Shown here: positions 28,448 to 37,742 of the stretch, in pieces
How positions within the stretch are numbered: position 1 is the first letter of the stretch
How the letters are laid out: each line of letters begins with the position of its first letter
Source: Burkholderiales bacterium
Lineage (GTDB): Bacteria > Pseudomonadota > Gammaproteobacteria > Burkholderiales > Burkholderiaceae_E
Assembly: GCA_026399875.1 (NCBI GenBank)
Contig: JAPLQF010000023.1
Span: 62,001 to 126,000 of the forward strand
Direction of reading: 5' to 3'
DNA length: 64,000 nt
Notes under the pieces: generated by a model
The model's database searches: none
Seen by the model: only the letters and a program-made list of their open reading frames with translations
What the model was told of the DNA's origin: nothing
Made by a program: the position numbers and the translations under genes

Positions 28448-29494
28448 GTGAACGAACAAGGAAAGATCGAAGGCATCGATATCGACCGTGTCAGTGCCTG
28501 GATGGCCGAAAGAACGCCACTGACACTGCCGCTTTCGTTCAAGCTGATCGCCGGTGGCCGATCGAATATGACCTTCACCGTCACCGACGCTGCCGGCCGT
28601 CGATTCGTGTTGCGTCGTCCGCCGCTGGGCAAGCTGCTGCCGAGCGCGCACGACATGGCGCGCGAACATCGACTGATGTCTGCACTCGCTGATACAGCGG
28701 TGCCGGTGCCTCGCATGCTTGGTCTGTGTCAGGACCCGGCTGTCAACGAGCGTGATTTCTATGTCATGCATTTTCTTGACGGTGTCGTGGTGCGCGATAT
28801 CGAGGTCGGTCGCACGCTGACGCCGCAGGCGCGCAAGCTGATGTGCCATTCGCTGATCGAGACGCTGTGCACACTGCATCGGGTCGATGTCGATGCGATC
28901 GGTCTGGGTAACCTCGCCAAGCGGGAAGGTTATGTCGAGCGTCAGCTCAAACGCTGGTCCGGCCAGTGGGAGCAATCGCGCACCCGTGATCTGCCGCTCT
29001 TCGATACCGTGCGCGACGCGCTGGCTGCGCGCATGCCGCCTCAGTCCCCGGCCACCATCGCGCATGGCGACTATCGCCTGTCCAACTGCATGATGGATCC
29101 GGCAGGGCCGGTTGTCGGCGTGCTCGACTGGGAGTTATGCACGCTGGGCGAGCCGATGGCCGATCTCGGCGGTCTGCTCGGTTATTGGTTCGACCCGTCC
29201 GACCCGGGGCAGGGCGGCGATCCGGCGACGACCGGCCTGCCGGGCTTCCTGACCCAGGACGAGATGGCCGGCCTGTATGCCGACTCGATGGGCGTGTCGC
29301 TGGCCTCGGTCGATTATTACCGTGCGTTCGCGCAGTGGCGGCTCGCAAGCATCGGCGAGGGCGTCTATGCCCGCTATCTTGGCGGGCAGCAGGGTTCGCA
29401 GGACGAACCGATCGACCTCGAGGCCTACAAGGCATCGATTCCGAGGCGGGTCGAGCGCGCCGCTCGCCTGCTCGGATTGAAGACCTCCGCCTGA
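28448..29494 (+). CDS. APH-family phosphotransferase (ACAD10-like kinase domain)
   Basis: A 348-residue APH-fold kinase. N-lobe: LIAGGRSNMTFTVTD and FVLRRPPLG; catalytic loop IAHGDYRLSNCM (about 202-213); metal-binding LDWELCTLGEPMADLG (about 225-240). These are the signatures of the ACAD10-type group that acts on hydroxyacyl-CoA rather than on antibiotics. I selected GTG at 28448 because GGGAGG lies six bases upstream and the frame before it has no similarity. It precedes the fused CoA-transferase by 7 bp, suggesting co-transcription. No DUF6285 or dehydrogenase is adjacent, unlike the kinase at 11429. Confidence 0.85.
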   Translation: MNEQGKIEGIDIDRVSAWMAERTPLTLPLSFKLIAGGRSNMTFTVTDAAGRRFVLRRPPLGKLLPSAHDMAREHRLMSALADTAVPVPRMLGLCQDPAVNERDFYVMHFLDGVVVRDIEVGRTLTPQARKLMCHSLIETLCTLHRVDVDAIGLGNLAKREGYVERQLKRWSGQWEQSRTRDLPLFDTVRDALAARMPPQSPATIAHGDYRLSNCMMDPAGPVVGVLDWELCTLGEPMADLGGLLGYWFDPSDPGQGGDPATTGLPGFLTQDEMAGLYADSMGVSLASVDYYRAFAQWRLASIGEGVYARYLGGQQGSQDEPIDLEAYKASIPRRVERAARLLGLKTSA

Positions 29495-29501
29495 GGCCAC
29501 G

Positions 29502-31892
29502 ATGACCCAAAGCCAGTTGCCCCTGTCGGGCTTGAGCGTGATCGAGATCGGTGGCGGCGCGGCGGGCGCTTATTGCGGCCGGCTTCTGGCCGATGCGGGT
29601 GCGGCGGTCCGGGTTGTCGTGCCGAGCGGCTCCGATTCAACAGCGGGCATCGTGCGCAATGACGAGGCCACCGAAGCGGCTTACTGCGCCTGGCTGCGCG
29701 CTGGCAAAACCCTGGTCGAGACCGGTAACGATCCGCATGAGATCGCCAATCTGTGCTCGCAAGCTGATCTTCTTGTTCTCGGCGAAGACTGCGATCTCGA
29801 TGCTGCCTTGTTCAGACCGCGAATCGCCACCATCGAGCTGAGCTGGTTCGGTCGCGGCGATGGCCCCTTTCGCGACTGGAAGGGCAATGATCTGGTGATC
29901 CAGGCACTCAGCGGCATGCCTCAGATGGCCGGGCGCACCGAGGGGCCACCGACCTTTTTCGGAGATCGCCAGGCCATCGTCTTCGGTGGCATCACCGCTT
30001 ATATCGCGGCCTGCGCGGCAATGCTGGCACCGGCCGTCGGTGTCGTGCGCCATTTCGAGATCAGCATCCTCGAGGCCTACATGGTGCTGAGCGAAATGCA
30101 CATGCACTTCTTCGAGCGCGACCGCATTCCGATGCAGCGCTGCGGCCTGAATCGCTTTTCGCCCAACTCCCCGGTGGGTGTCTATCCCTGCAAGACCGGC
30201 TGGGTCGGCATCACCGTGACCACACCCGATCAGTGGCGTTCGCTGTGCAAGGCGCTCGATCTGCGCGAGCAGGCAGCCGATGTCGGCCTGGTGACCCGAG
30301 AACTGAGGTTTTCCCGCCAGGACGAGGTCGAAGCCGCGCTGATTCGTGCGCTCGCCTCCCGCCCGGCATCGGAGTGGGCTGCACTCGGCCGACAGCACAA
30401 AGTGCCGATCGTGGTGGTGCCCGATGCTGCCGGCATCCTCGATCATCCGATCTTCCGGTTCAGGGAGTCGCTGGCCACGGTTCGCATCGGCGAGCAGAGC
30501 CTGCGTGTGCCGCGCACCCCGTTCAGCCTGACCGGCACGCCGGTTCGCCGCAAGCTCGATGAACCGGTGCCGTCGCAAGCGGATGCGTCCTTCGCCGCCG
30601 GTGCGTCAGATTCTGCCCGGGGCGCGGTCAAGGACGAGGCGCCGTTGGCCGGGTTCACTGTGGTCGACTTCGCGATGGGCTGGGCCGGCCCGCTGGCCAG
30701 TCGCCTGCTTGCCGATCTCGGCGCCGATGTCATCAAGATCGAGGCCGCGCGATATCCCGACTGGTGGCGCGGCGTGAACTGGACGCCCGAGTACATCCGC
30801 GAACGCGGCCATGAAAACGCCAAGGGCTTTTGCGCGCTCAACCGTGGCAAGCGTGGCGTGAGCATCGATCTGACCACTGACACCGGGCGCGAACTGGCGC
30901 TCACGCTGATCGCGGGTGCCGATGTGATCGTCGAAAACCAGGCCTCCGGCGTGATGGAAAAGCTCGGTCTCGGTTATGCGCAGGCGGCTGCTGCGCGCCC
31001 CGACATCGTGATGCTATCGATGTCAGCCTTTGGCACCGGCAATGACTGGTCCGATACCCGTGCCTATGGCTCGACCCTTGAACAGGGCGCCGGCCTGCCG
31101 AGCTTCATGGGCTTCGCCGATTCGCCACCGACCATGGCCCATCTGGCCTTCGGTGATCCGGTTGGCGGCCTCTTCGGTTGTGCGGCCGCGCTCACCGCCC
31201 TGATCAGCCGACGCCGTACCGGTCAAGGCCAGTATGTGAACCTGAGCATGGTCGAAGCGATGCTCCAGTTCACAACGCCGTCGTTGCTCGCCCATCAGCT
31301 CGATGCCGACAGCCCGGTGCGGCGAGGCAATCGCCACGCCGCGATGGCACCGCACGGCATTTATCCTGCCGGGGGCAACGATCGCTGGCTTGCGGTGGCG
31401 ATTGACGATGCTGCCTCGTTTGCCGCGCTTGCGCGCCTGATCGGTCGCCCCGATTGGGCCGACGACGCTTCGCTGTGCGAGCTGCCGGCACGCAGGGCTC
31501 GTGAAGACGAAATCGATTCGGCGATTGCGGCATGGAGCAGCCAGCAGGACCCGCAACAGGCGGCCGCCGTGCTGCAGTCGGCGGGCATTGCGGCGGCACC
31601 GATCGTCCATGCCGAGACCCTCTTCGATGTCGAACATTTCGAGAGGGCCGACTTCTTCATCGACCTTGAGCGAGCCTTCTCGGTCCGCAGCGGCAGGCCG
31701 GTCTGTCGATCGTGCGCGACGGCAAGCGGCTCGGTGCCCGACGGCCAGCGCCGCTGCTGGGTGAGCACACCTGGGAGGTGCTTGGCACTCGCGCCTCGGT
31801 CACTCCCGAGCGCTACCAGCAACTGCTGCGTGACGGTGTCATCAGCTTCGAGCCCGCGCCCAGCCGGAATATCGTCGCGCCACAGGCTATGA
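29502..31892 (+). CDS. Fused two-domain CaiB/BaiF CoA-transferase with a frameshifted C-terminus
   Basis: Two family III CoA-transferase domains in one chain: residues about 8-365 and 385-790. Domain 2 starts GFTVVDFAMGWAGPLASRLLADLG and has GADVIKIE. The expected C-terminal motif LLGEHTWEVLG is absent from this frame but is present, with the rest of a normal ending (TPERYQQLLRDGVISF), in the frame one base out, closing at 31906. The switch is near 31680, after LERAFS, where a single missing base would restore it. As read, the last 70 residues are off-frame and rich in Ser/Cys/Arg. It may be a real mutation or a base-calling error. The start has no strong site but follows the kinase by 7 bp. 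Confidence 0.8.
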   Translation: MTQSQLPLSGLSVIEIGGGAAGAYCGRLLADAGAAVRVVVPSGSDSTAGIVRNDEATEAAYCAWLRAGKTLVETGNDPHEIANLCSQADLLVLGEDCDLDAALFRPRIATIELSWFGRGDGPFRDWKGNDLVIQALSGMPQMAGRTEGPPTFFGDRQAIVFGGITAYIAACAAMLAPAVGVVRHFEISILEAYMVLSEMHMHFFERDRIPMQRCGLNRFSPNSPVGVYPCKTGWVGITVTTPDQWRSLCKALDLREQAADVGLVTRELRFSRQDEVEAALIRALASRPASEWAALGRQHKVPIVVVPDAAGILDHPIFRFRESLATVRIGEQSLRVPRTPFSLTGTPVRRKLDEPVPSQADASFAAGASDSARGAVKDEAPLAGFTVVDFAMGWAGPLASRLLADLGADVIKIEAARYPDWWRGVNWTPEYIRERGHENAKGFCALNRGKRGVSIDLTTDTGRELALTLIAGADVIVENQASGVMEKLGLGYAQAAAARPDIVMLSMSAFGTGNDWSDTRAYGSTLEQGAGLPSFMGFADSPPTMAHLAFGDPVGGLFGCAAALTALISRRRTGQGQYVNLSMVEAMLQFTTPSLLAHQLDADSPVRRGNRHAAMAPHGIYPAGGNDRWLAVAIDDAASFAALARLIGRPDWADDASLCELPARRAREDEIDSAIAAWSSQQDPQQAAAVLQSAGIAAAPIVHAETLFDVEHFERADFFIDLERAFSVRSGRPVCRSCATASGSVPDGQRRCWVSTPGRCLALAPRSLPSATSNCCVTVSSASSPRPAGISSRHRL

Positions 31893-31973
31893 TCGGCGCG
31901 AACTGAAAAAACACAGAGAGGAGAGATCGGTCATGGCTATTGCGGCGCGCTGCTCGCCGAATATGGTGCCGAT

Positions 31974-33059
31974 GTGATCCGCATCGAAAAGCGCGATGGC
32001 AGCGAGGATCGCTTTCCGGCTCAGGTGGGCGGCGGGGTCGGCGCACTGTTTCTGCAGATGAACCGCAACAAGCGTTCGGTCACACTCGATCCGGCGTCGC
32101 CCGAAGGGCGCCAGGTCGTTGAGCGCATGGTCAAAACCGCCGATGTCGTGATCGCCAATCTGCCGGCTGCCACACTGGTCTCGATGGGCCTCGACTATCA
32201 GACGCTGTGCACTTACAGACCGGACATCATTTTCGTCACCAACACCGCATTCGGTCCGGTGGGTCCGATGAGCAAGAATGTGGGCTTTGACGGCATCGGC
32301 CAGGTGATGTCGGGGGCGGTCTACATGACCGGCGAGCCCGATCAGCCCTATCGTTCATCGGCCCCGTGGGTCGATTTCGGTACCGCCCTGCATTGCGCAT
32401 TCGGCACGATGGCTGCACTCATGGAGCGCCAGAAGACCGGCAAGGGACAGATCATCCAGGGCGCCCTGCTGGCGACTGCGCTCACGGTCAACAATGCATC
32501 GCTGATCGAGCAGGCGGTGGTCAAACCTGATCGGATCCCGACCGGCAACCGAGGCCAGACCGCTGCACCGTCCGATATCTACAAGGCCAAAGACGGCTGG
32601 GTTCTGGTGGCGGTCACCGGCAACCCGCTCTACAAGCGCTGGGCCAAGCTGATGGGCGAACCCGAATGGCTCACCGATCCGCGCTTTGCGACCGATGATG
32701 ATCGTGGCCGCCATGCCGAGATCATCAGCGAGCGGATGGGGCGCTGGTGCGCCGATCGCGCAGCCGACGACATCGTCCAGATTCTGGGCGATGCGATGAT
32801 TCCCTGCGCACCGGTGCTCAAGCCTCAGGAGGCGCTCGATCATCCGCAGGTGCGGGCGCTTGGTGTGCTCCAGGACACCGATTATCCGGGCCTGCCTCGT
32901 CCGGCACCGGTCGCCGCCGTGCCGCTCTGGATGTCCGAGACCCACGCCGTCCCCCGGACCCGTCCGCCTAAGCTGGGTGAGCATACCGACGAGGTGCTGA
33001 GCGAGCTTGGCTACAGCATTCATGACATTGCGGGCATGCGCGAGCGCTCGGTCATCTGA
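31974..33059 (+). CDS. CaiB/BaiF CoA-transferase lacking its N-terminal segment
   Basis: From GTG 31974 the frame encodes 361 residues of a family III CoA-transferase with NVGFDGIGQVMSG (catalytic Asp) and PPKLGEHTDEVL near the end. Upstream in the same frame, YCGALLAEYGAD continues the family pattern back to about 31938, so homology begins before the GTG. A strong AGAGGAGAG site and an ATG at 31933 are present, but that ATG is in another frame and stops after 14 codons. The family's first 15-20 residues, containing the first strand and Rossmann turn, are missing. The simplest reading is a small out-of-frame deletion just after the original start codon. It is probably inactive unless the assembly is wrong. 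Confidence 0.75.
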   Translation: MIRIEKRDGSEDRFPAQVGGGVGALFLQMNRNKRSVTLDPASPEGRQVVERMVKTADVVIANLPAATLVSMGLDYQTLCTYRPDIIFVTNTAFGPVGPMSKNVGFDGIGQVMSGAVYMTGEPDQPYRSSAPWVDFGTALHCAFGTMAALMERQKTGKGQIIQGALLATALTVNNASLIEQAVVKPDRIPTGNRGQTAAPSDIYKAKDGWVLVAVTGNPLYKRWAKLMGEPEWLTDPRFATDDDRGRHAEIISERMGRWCADRAADDIVQILGDAMIPCAPVLKPQEALDHPQVRALGVLQDTDYPGLPRPAPVAAVPLWMSETHAVPRTRPPKLGEHTDEVLSELGYSIHDIAGMRERSVI

Positions 33060-33106
33060 CCCGGGCCGGTACCACGGCGTCTTCTCAGAGGTTTGGCGAG
33101 CGCTGA

Positions 33107-33598
33107 TCAGCCCTGAGCAGGCGCTTTCGCATCCTGATGCGGCCCAAGGCTTCCTGAGCCGCTTGCGCCGGCATGGGGCAGGTCGAATCTCATCGTCAGG
33201 CTGTTGGTCTGACCGTGGCGCTCATATCGGACAGCCTGCGCAAATTTGCGCACCAGCTGAATTCCGAGGCCGCCAACCGACGCTTCGGCGACCGATTGCG
33301 GATGCGGCGGTGAGTCGACCGCGAGCGGATCGAATGCCTCGGCCTGATCGTCGACTCGCAGGATGACCCATTCATGCCCATGGTCGAGGAAGAGTTTGAC
33401 CCGCTCTTCATCGGTGCCAGAGGGATCGCGCTCTTTGAGGCCATGCCGAACAATGTTCGAGAAAACCTCTTCGCAGCACAGCTGGATGGCGAATGCGGTT
33501 GAGGCCGGAAGGTTCCAGCGCTGTGCAAAGCCATCGACCCAGGTTCCGATTTGGGCCAGGTCGCTCAGGGTGCCTCGCACTCCCAGCTGATCAGCCAT
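33107..33598 (-). CDS. RsbW-type ATP-binding anti-sigma factor / serine kinase
   Basis: A 163-residue GHKL ATPase-fold protein. The N-box is EEVFSNIVRHGL (about 43-54), then DDQAEAFDP (G1-like) and GGLGIQLVRKFA (G2 box, about 108-119). It resembles RsbW/SpoIIAB kinases that phosphorylate a STAS-domain antagonist and hold a sigma factor or another target. The STAS gene lies immediately upstream on the same strand with a 31-bp gap, so they form a partner-switching pair. No sigma factor or PP2C phosphatase is in the window. The C-terminal tail is Gly/Ser/Pro-rich and outside the fold. Confidence 0.85.
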   Translation of the reverse strand: MADQLGVRGTLSDLAQIGTWVDGFAQRWNLPASTAFAIQLCCEEVFSNIVRHGLKERDPSGTDEERVKLFLDHGHEWVILRVDDQAEAFDPLAVDSPPHPQSVAEASVGGLGIQLVRKFAQAVRYERHGQTNSLTMRFDLPHAGASGSGSLGPHQDAKAPAQG

Positions 33599-33629
33599 CA
33601 GTTCGCGTGAAGACAGAAGCGAGCCCGAA

Positions 33630-33968
33630 TCAGCGGGTCAGATAGTCGCAGGCCGCGTCAAGGTCCTGAAAGACCGGGATGATCGAGTCGATGCCGGCTG
33701 CGGTCAGCACTTGTGCAACATCGGCGCTCGGCTTGAAAAATGCCATTTTGCCGCCCTTTGATTGAACCGCTTTCGACCCGATGACCAGTGTGCGGATGCC
33801 CATTGAGGCCAGAAACGACACCTGCTCGAGATCGACCAGCAAACGCTTCGAGTTGCCGGCAATGGCACTGAATTTCAGGTCGATCTTCTGGGCACCTGCC
33901 AGGTCCAGTTTTCCGGCAAGGATGCTTCGGACAACGTTATTTGCCAGATTTTCAGTGGTCATTTCCAA
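33630..33968 (-). CDS. STAS-domain anti-sigma factor antagonist
   Basis: A 112-residue single STAS domain. LAGKLDLAGAQKID and VDLEQVSFLASMGIRTLV carry the family core; Ser in the FLASMGI segment is the position phosphorylated by RsbW-type kinases. It would release a target when dephosphorylated. Two starts are possible: TTG at 33968 with GGAG eight bases upstream, or ATG at 33962 two codons later; I list the former because of spacing. It is transcribed with the adjoining RsbW-like kinase gene. In betaproteobacteria such pairs often govern surface behaviour, stress or exopolysaccharide, but the target here is unknown. Confidence 0.88.
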   Translation of the reverse strand: MEMTTENLANNVVRSILAGKLDLAGAQKIDLKFSAIAGNSKRLLVDLEQVSFLASMGIRTLVIGSKAVQSKGGKMAFFKPSADVAQVLTAAGIDSIIPVFQDLDAACDYLTR

Positions 33969-34135
33969 GGCAGATACTCCAGGAATTCAGTCGGCGACGG
34001 CGTTCGATGCCGGACCGGATCGACAGAGCGCGGCGCATTTCGCCAGCCTAGCGATGTAATGTTCCAGGAATAAGACAGTCATGTGACGAGCTGTGCAGAG
34101 GCAGCGATGGGGCTCGACCCCGCAAGCAGATGACC

Positions 34136-34210
34136 TGGTGGGCAGCAAGGGTTTCGAACCCCTGACCCCCGCCGTGTGAAGGCGATGCTCTACCACTGAG
34201 CTAGCTGCCC
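34136..34210 (-). tRNA. tRNA-Val (anticodon CAC)
   Basis: The minus strand folds into a complete cloverleaf: acceptor GGGCAGC/GCTGCCC, D-arm GCTC/GAGC with loop AGTGGTA, anticodon stem TCGCC/GGCGG around loop TTCACAC (anticodon CAC), and T-arm AGGGG/CCCTT with loop TTCGAAA. The discriminator is A and CCA is encoded (34136-34138). It reads GUG codons. No other RNA gene is near it. Confidence 0.95.
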
Positions 34211-34340
34211 AGGCGTCTGCTGAGAGTCGTCCGGCGCGAGTGGGTTGTCAGAAAGGCCAGCCACACGTTGCAAACCGGGAACTTCGATGCCGACAACGCC
34301 GACGAAGCCTTGCGGCGACATCCGGAATCGAAGCCTTCAA

Positions 34341-35219
34341 TCATGCCACAAACAGGGCTTCGCAGCCAATTCGCTGTGTCAGAACCGTCTTGCCGCCGGG
34401 CGCCAGAACGACTCGATCGAGGGGGGCGCAATTGCCCGCTTCGATGCACAAGTACTGATACCAGTCATTGAGCGGGACGTCGCCGAGTGACGCAATGCCT
34501 TCGGCGCCCGGATTCCAGACGACGGTCGAGGCGCTGTGGCCGCTGTCGATCACGATCGTGCGGCCGAGGATCGGATCCTGTATGCGATGCCTTGAGCCGC
34601 TCCTCAGGTAGATCCGGTCGCAGGCGGTATCGAAGCGCCAGGGCTCGGTCTGTTCGAATTCGGCGAAGTCATGCAGCTTGTCGAGGTAGTGCAAGCCCTG
34701 CAGGCCCTCGACTGACACGCGACGCACATCGCCGACGCGAAAATAGGTGTGCAATGCCTGGGTCAGGCTTAGCGGCTGAGGGCTGTCGTTGATGGTGTGC
34801 AGCGACATCTCCAGCGTGTTTCCCACGATCACCTCGAACCGGGGGTGGCAGGCGAGCGGCCATTGCGCAGAGTCGGGGAAGGGCGTCTCACTGGATTGCG
34901 GCGCCAGCGCGATGTGCACTTTGCCGTCGGGCGCTTCGCGATGCTCGCAGACCTCCCATGGAATTTTGCGCACGAAACCGTGTTGCACGGCTTGCTCGGG
35001 TCGATCCTGTCTGGCAAACCATGGCCAGCATAGCGGCACGCCGCCGCGTACCGGACGACCCGGCGCGAGCCGGGACTGCGAGCACCACAGCAGGTCGCGG
35101 CCGTCGGCGCGGGGGGTGAATGAAAGCACCTGAGCGCCGAAGAGGGCAATCTCGCAGCGCGCAAGGGGCGTGTCGATCAGCAGGGTATCGAGTCCCTGCC
35201 AGGCTGAGCGATGGATCAT
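34341..35219 (-). CDS. D-hexose-6-phosphate mutarotase (YeaD-type aldose 1-epimerase)
   Basis: A 292-residue protein with the aldose-epimerase beta-sandwich pattern. [12 protein letters not shown]-like [12 protein letters not shown] and [12 protein letters not shown] (His80) are diagnostic for the YeaD branch, and YLCIEAGN near residue 265 supplies the catalytic glutamate. It interconverts alpha and beta anomers of glucose-6-phosphate and related sugars in the cytoplasm. The start ATG 35219 has only weak upstream purines. It is divergent from gltX with about 155 bp between starts and lies 130 bp from the tRNA. Confidence 0.9.
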   Translation of the reverse strand: MIHRSAWQGLDTLLIDTPLARCEIALFGAQVLSFTPRADGRDLLWCSQSRLAPGRPVRGGVPLCWPWFARQDRPEQAVQHGFVRKIPWEVCEHREAPDGKVHIALAPQSSETPFPDSAQWPLACHPRFEVIVGNTLEMSLHTINDSPQPLSLTQALHTYFRVGDVRRVSVEGLQGLHYLDKLHDFAEFEQTEPWRFDTACDRIYLRSGSRHRIQDPILGRTIVIDSGHSASTVVWNPGAEGIASLGDVPLNDWYQYLCIEAGNCAPLDRVVLAPGGKTVLTQRIGCEALFVA

Positions 35220-35374
35220 CCTGCGATGGTAGCGCCAAGCGCGATGGCCGGCCGAATGCGGTGTATTGCCCGCGAGGCGCTTGGGCAGGACGCTGCGCCG
35301 AGGGCTGCGCTCGAGCGCGGGCGTTCAGCGCTGATCGACTAGAATTGCGTCCTTCCCTTGCCCCCATACCGGTC

Positions 35375-36790
35375 ATGACAGACGCCAGGATCCGCACCCG
35401 CTTCGCCCCGTCTCCCACCGGATTTCTTCACATCGGCGGAGCGCGCACTGCACTTTTTTCGTGGGCTTTCGCTCGTCATTTTGGCGGGACTTTCATTCTT
35501 CGCATCGAAGACACCGACGTGGAGCGCTCGACCCCTGAAGCGGTGCAGGCGATCCTCGACGGCATGGCTTGGCTCGGGCTGGCGCACGACGAAGGCCCGT
35601 TCTATCAGATGCGGCGGATGGACCGGTACCGTGAGGTGATCGCACAGATGCTGGCTGCGGGCACCGCCTATCACTGCTGGGCCACACCGGCCGAACTCGA
35701 TGCGATGCGCGAGGCGCAGCGCGCGCGTGGCGAAAAGCCCCGCTATGACGGCCGTTGGCGTCCCGAAAATCGCGATCGGCTTGGGCTGCTTGTGCCTGCC
35801 GGGCAGCAACCGGTTGTGCGTTTTCGTAATCCGGATAACGGTGAGGTGGTCTGGAACGATCTGGTCAAGGGGCCGATCGCCATCGCCAATACCGAACTCG
35901 ATGATCTGATCATCGCCCGTTCTGACGGCACGCCGACCTACAACTTCTGCGTGGTGGTCGATGACTGGGAGATGCAGATCACCCACGTCATTCGGGGCGA
36001 TGACCATGTCAACAATACGCCTCGCCAGATCAACATCCTTCGTGCGCTTGGCGCTGCACTGCCTGTTTACGGCCATGTGCCGATGATTCACGGCCCCGAT
36101 GGCCAAAAGCTCTCGAAGCGTCACGGTGCGGTATCGGTGATGCAGTACGACGACGAGGGTTTTCTGCCCGAGGCGGTCATCAACTATCTCTCGCGGCTGG
36201 GATGGAGCCATGGCGATGACGAGGTGTTTTCACGCGAATCGCTGGTGCGCTGGTTCGATGGCTCACATCTGTCGCATTCGCCTTCGCAGTTCGATCCCGA
36301 AAAGCTCAAGTGGCTCAACAATCTCTATCTGAAGCAGATACCGGACGACGAACTTGCCCGGCAGGTCGCGCCCCGGCTGGCTCGCCGCGGTGTCGATATC
36401 GCAGCACCGGGTTCGCCCGATCTGTCACGGGTGTGCGGGCTCTTCAAGGATCGTGCGAGCACGCTGGAAGAACTGGCCGATCTTGCCGCGATGCTCTGGG
36501 TTGATCCGGTGGCAGCCAACCCGAATCTGGTCGATGAGCTTGCCGGGCAACTCAAGCCCCAGGCCGTGCCGGCTCTGCGCGATCTGGCCGATCGCCTGTC
36601 AGTCTGCGATTGGCATGCCGCTGCGATTTCGGCTGCATTCAAGGAAACGCTTTCCGCGCATCAGCTCAAGATGCCGCAACTCGCAGTGCCTGTCAGGTTG
36701 AAGGTGTTCGGTCGCGCGCAGACCCCTTCGGTGGATGCAATGCTGGCCCTCATGCCGCGGGACATTGTGCTGTCGAGACTTCGGGCCTGA
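35375..36790 (+). CDS. gltX: Glutamyl-tRNA synthetase
   Basis: A 471-residue class I aminoacyl-tRNA synthetase that charges tRNA-Glu. The ATP-binding signature is [16 protein letters not shown] (about 9-24, HIGH motif as HIGG) and the KMSKS equivalent is [15 protein letters not shown] and [12 protein letters not shown] are also characteristic, and the length is normal. The ATG at 35375 gives the standard beginning TRFAPSPTG; upstream sequence in frame belongs to the opposite-strand mutarotase. No strong ribosome-binding site is visible. It ends in front of a hairpin shared with the convergent dehydratase gene. Confidence 0.97.
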   Translation: MTDARIRTRFAPSPTGFLHIGGARTALFSWAFARHFGGTFILRIEDTDVERSTPEAVQAILDGMAWLGLAHDEGPFYQMRRMDRYREVIAQMLAAGTAYHCWATPAELDAMREAQRARGEKPRYDGRWRPENRDRLGLLVPAGQQPVVRFRNPDNGEVVWNDLVKGPIAIANTELDDLIIARSDGTPTYNFCVVVDDWEMQITHVIRGDDHVNNTPRQINILRALGAALPVYGHVPMIHGPDGQKLSKRHGAVSVMQYDDEGFLPEAVINYLSRLGWSHGDDEVFSRESLVRWFDGSHLSHSPSQFDPEKLKWLNNLYLKQIPDDELARQVAPRLARRGVDIAAPGSPDLSRVCGLFKDRASTLEELADLAAMLWVDPVAANPNLVDELAGQLKPQAVPALRDLADRLSVCDWHAAAISAAFKETLSAHQLKMPQLAVPVRLKVFGRAQTPSVDAMLALMPRDIVLSRLRA

Positions 36791-36808
36791 TCCGATCGCA
36801 GGACCTGG

Positions 36809-36841
36809 TTCGGCGCGGCGCGAGAACCGCGCTGCGCCGAA
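36809..36841. terminator. Bidirectional hairpin between gltX and the MaoC-type gene
   Basis: TTCGGCGC pairs with GCGCCGAA, and after one G-T mismatch GCGCG pairs with CGCGC, leaving a 5-base loop. The structure lies in the 64-bp gap between the convergent stop codons (36790 and 36855). Confidence 0.6.
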
Positions 36842-36854
36842 TCACCGGATCGCT

Positions 36855-37739
36855 TTATTCGTAGCTGACTTCGCCGGCGACATGCTCACTGCCGTCGGCA
36901 TGGCGAACCCAGACCCGACTCTTGCCCGGTCCGATCTCGATTCCGCCGCAGCTGACTTCATTGTCGACAAAGGCGGGTTGCAGGTTGCGAAAGACGAATT
37001 GGCGCGGTGTCTTGCCAGGATGGGCATTGCGCCAGGTGTCGAACATCAGTGTGCCCAGCAGCGGACCATGGACGACCAGCCCAGGGTATCCCTCTACCCC
37101 GGTGGTATAGGGATGGTCGTAATGGATGCGATGGGTATTGAAGCTGACCGCGCTATAGCGAAAGAGCAGCGGCGCGCTCGGCGTGAAGCGTGCCTGCCAG
37201 TCGCCGTCAGGAACCGTTGCGGCCGGTGCCGGGGCGGCGGCTGCAGCTGACGCCGGTGCAGTGGCACCGGCTGCTTCGCGGTAGACCGCGGTCTGCAACT
37301 CGTCGATACCGCAGACATCGCCCGAGTACCAGCGATTGCGCAGTGACACGAACCCGAGGGTGCCACTGCGACCGGTCTTGAGGTTGACTGATTCGATCGT
37401 CGAGCGCACTTCGATCGGGGCATCGAGTGGCATCGGGGCGAGCCACTGAATCGAACTGCCGGCCCACATCCGGCGCGGCAGTGGCCATGTCGGGACCAGC
37501 GGGCCTCGCGGGCCATGACCGTCGCCACCCAGCGAGGCGGTGGGCCAGGCAGGTGGGGCAAAGAGCCACAACCAGTGCCGCAGCGGCTCGAGCGCGGACC
37601 CCTGGGCAGGCAATGGGCGATCGAGGCTTGCCTCGAGCAGTCCGACCCACTGGCTGCTTGCGAGCAGTGACCGGCGGTCGCTGCGACCGACCCAGGCAGT
37701 CCAGTCGGTGGCGGCGAGTTGCGTGTCGATGGCGGCCAT
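36855..37739 (-). CDS. MaoC/HTD2-type acyl-CoA dehydratase
   Basis: A 294-residue double-hotdog protein. The C-terminal half has the hydratase signature: FRYSAVSFNTHRIHYDHPYT followed by GYPGLVVHGPLLG, with Asp and His of the MaoC active site. The N-terminal half (about 1-150) is a degenerate hotdog as in HTD2 and mesaconyl-C4-CoA hydratase proteins. An Ala/Pro-rich linker (about 155-180) joins the two. It would add water to, or remove it from, a 2-enoyl-CoA. It lies 3 bp downstream of the Bug protein gene on the same strand, so the pair probably forms an operon for uptake and catabolism of an organic acid. Confidence 0.85.
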   Translation of the reverse strand: MAAIDTQLAATDWTAWVGRSDRRSLLASSQWVGLLEASLDRPLPAQGSALEPLRHWLWLFAPPAWPTASLGGDGHGPRGPLVPTWPLPRRMWAGSSIQWLAPMPLDAPIEVRSTIESVNLKTGRSGTLGFVSLRNRWYSGDVCGIDELQTAVYREAAGATAPASAAAAAPAPAATVPDGDWQARFTPSAPLLFRYSAVSFNTHRIHYDHPYTTGVEGYPGLVVHGPLLGTLMFDTWRNAHPGKTPRQFVFRNLQPAFVDNEVSCGGIEIGPGKSRVWVRHADGSEHVAGEVSYE

Positions 37740-37742
37740 CGC

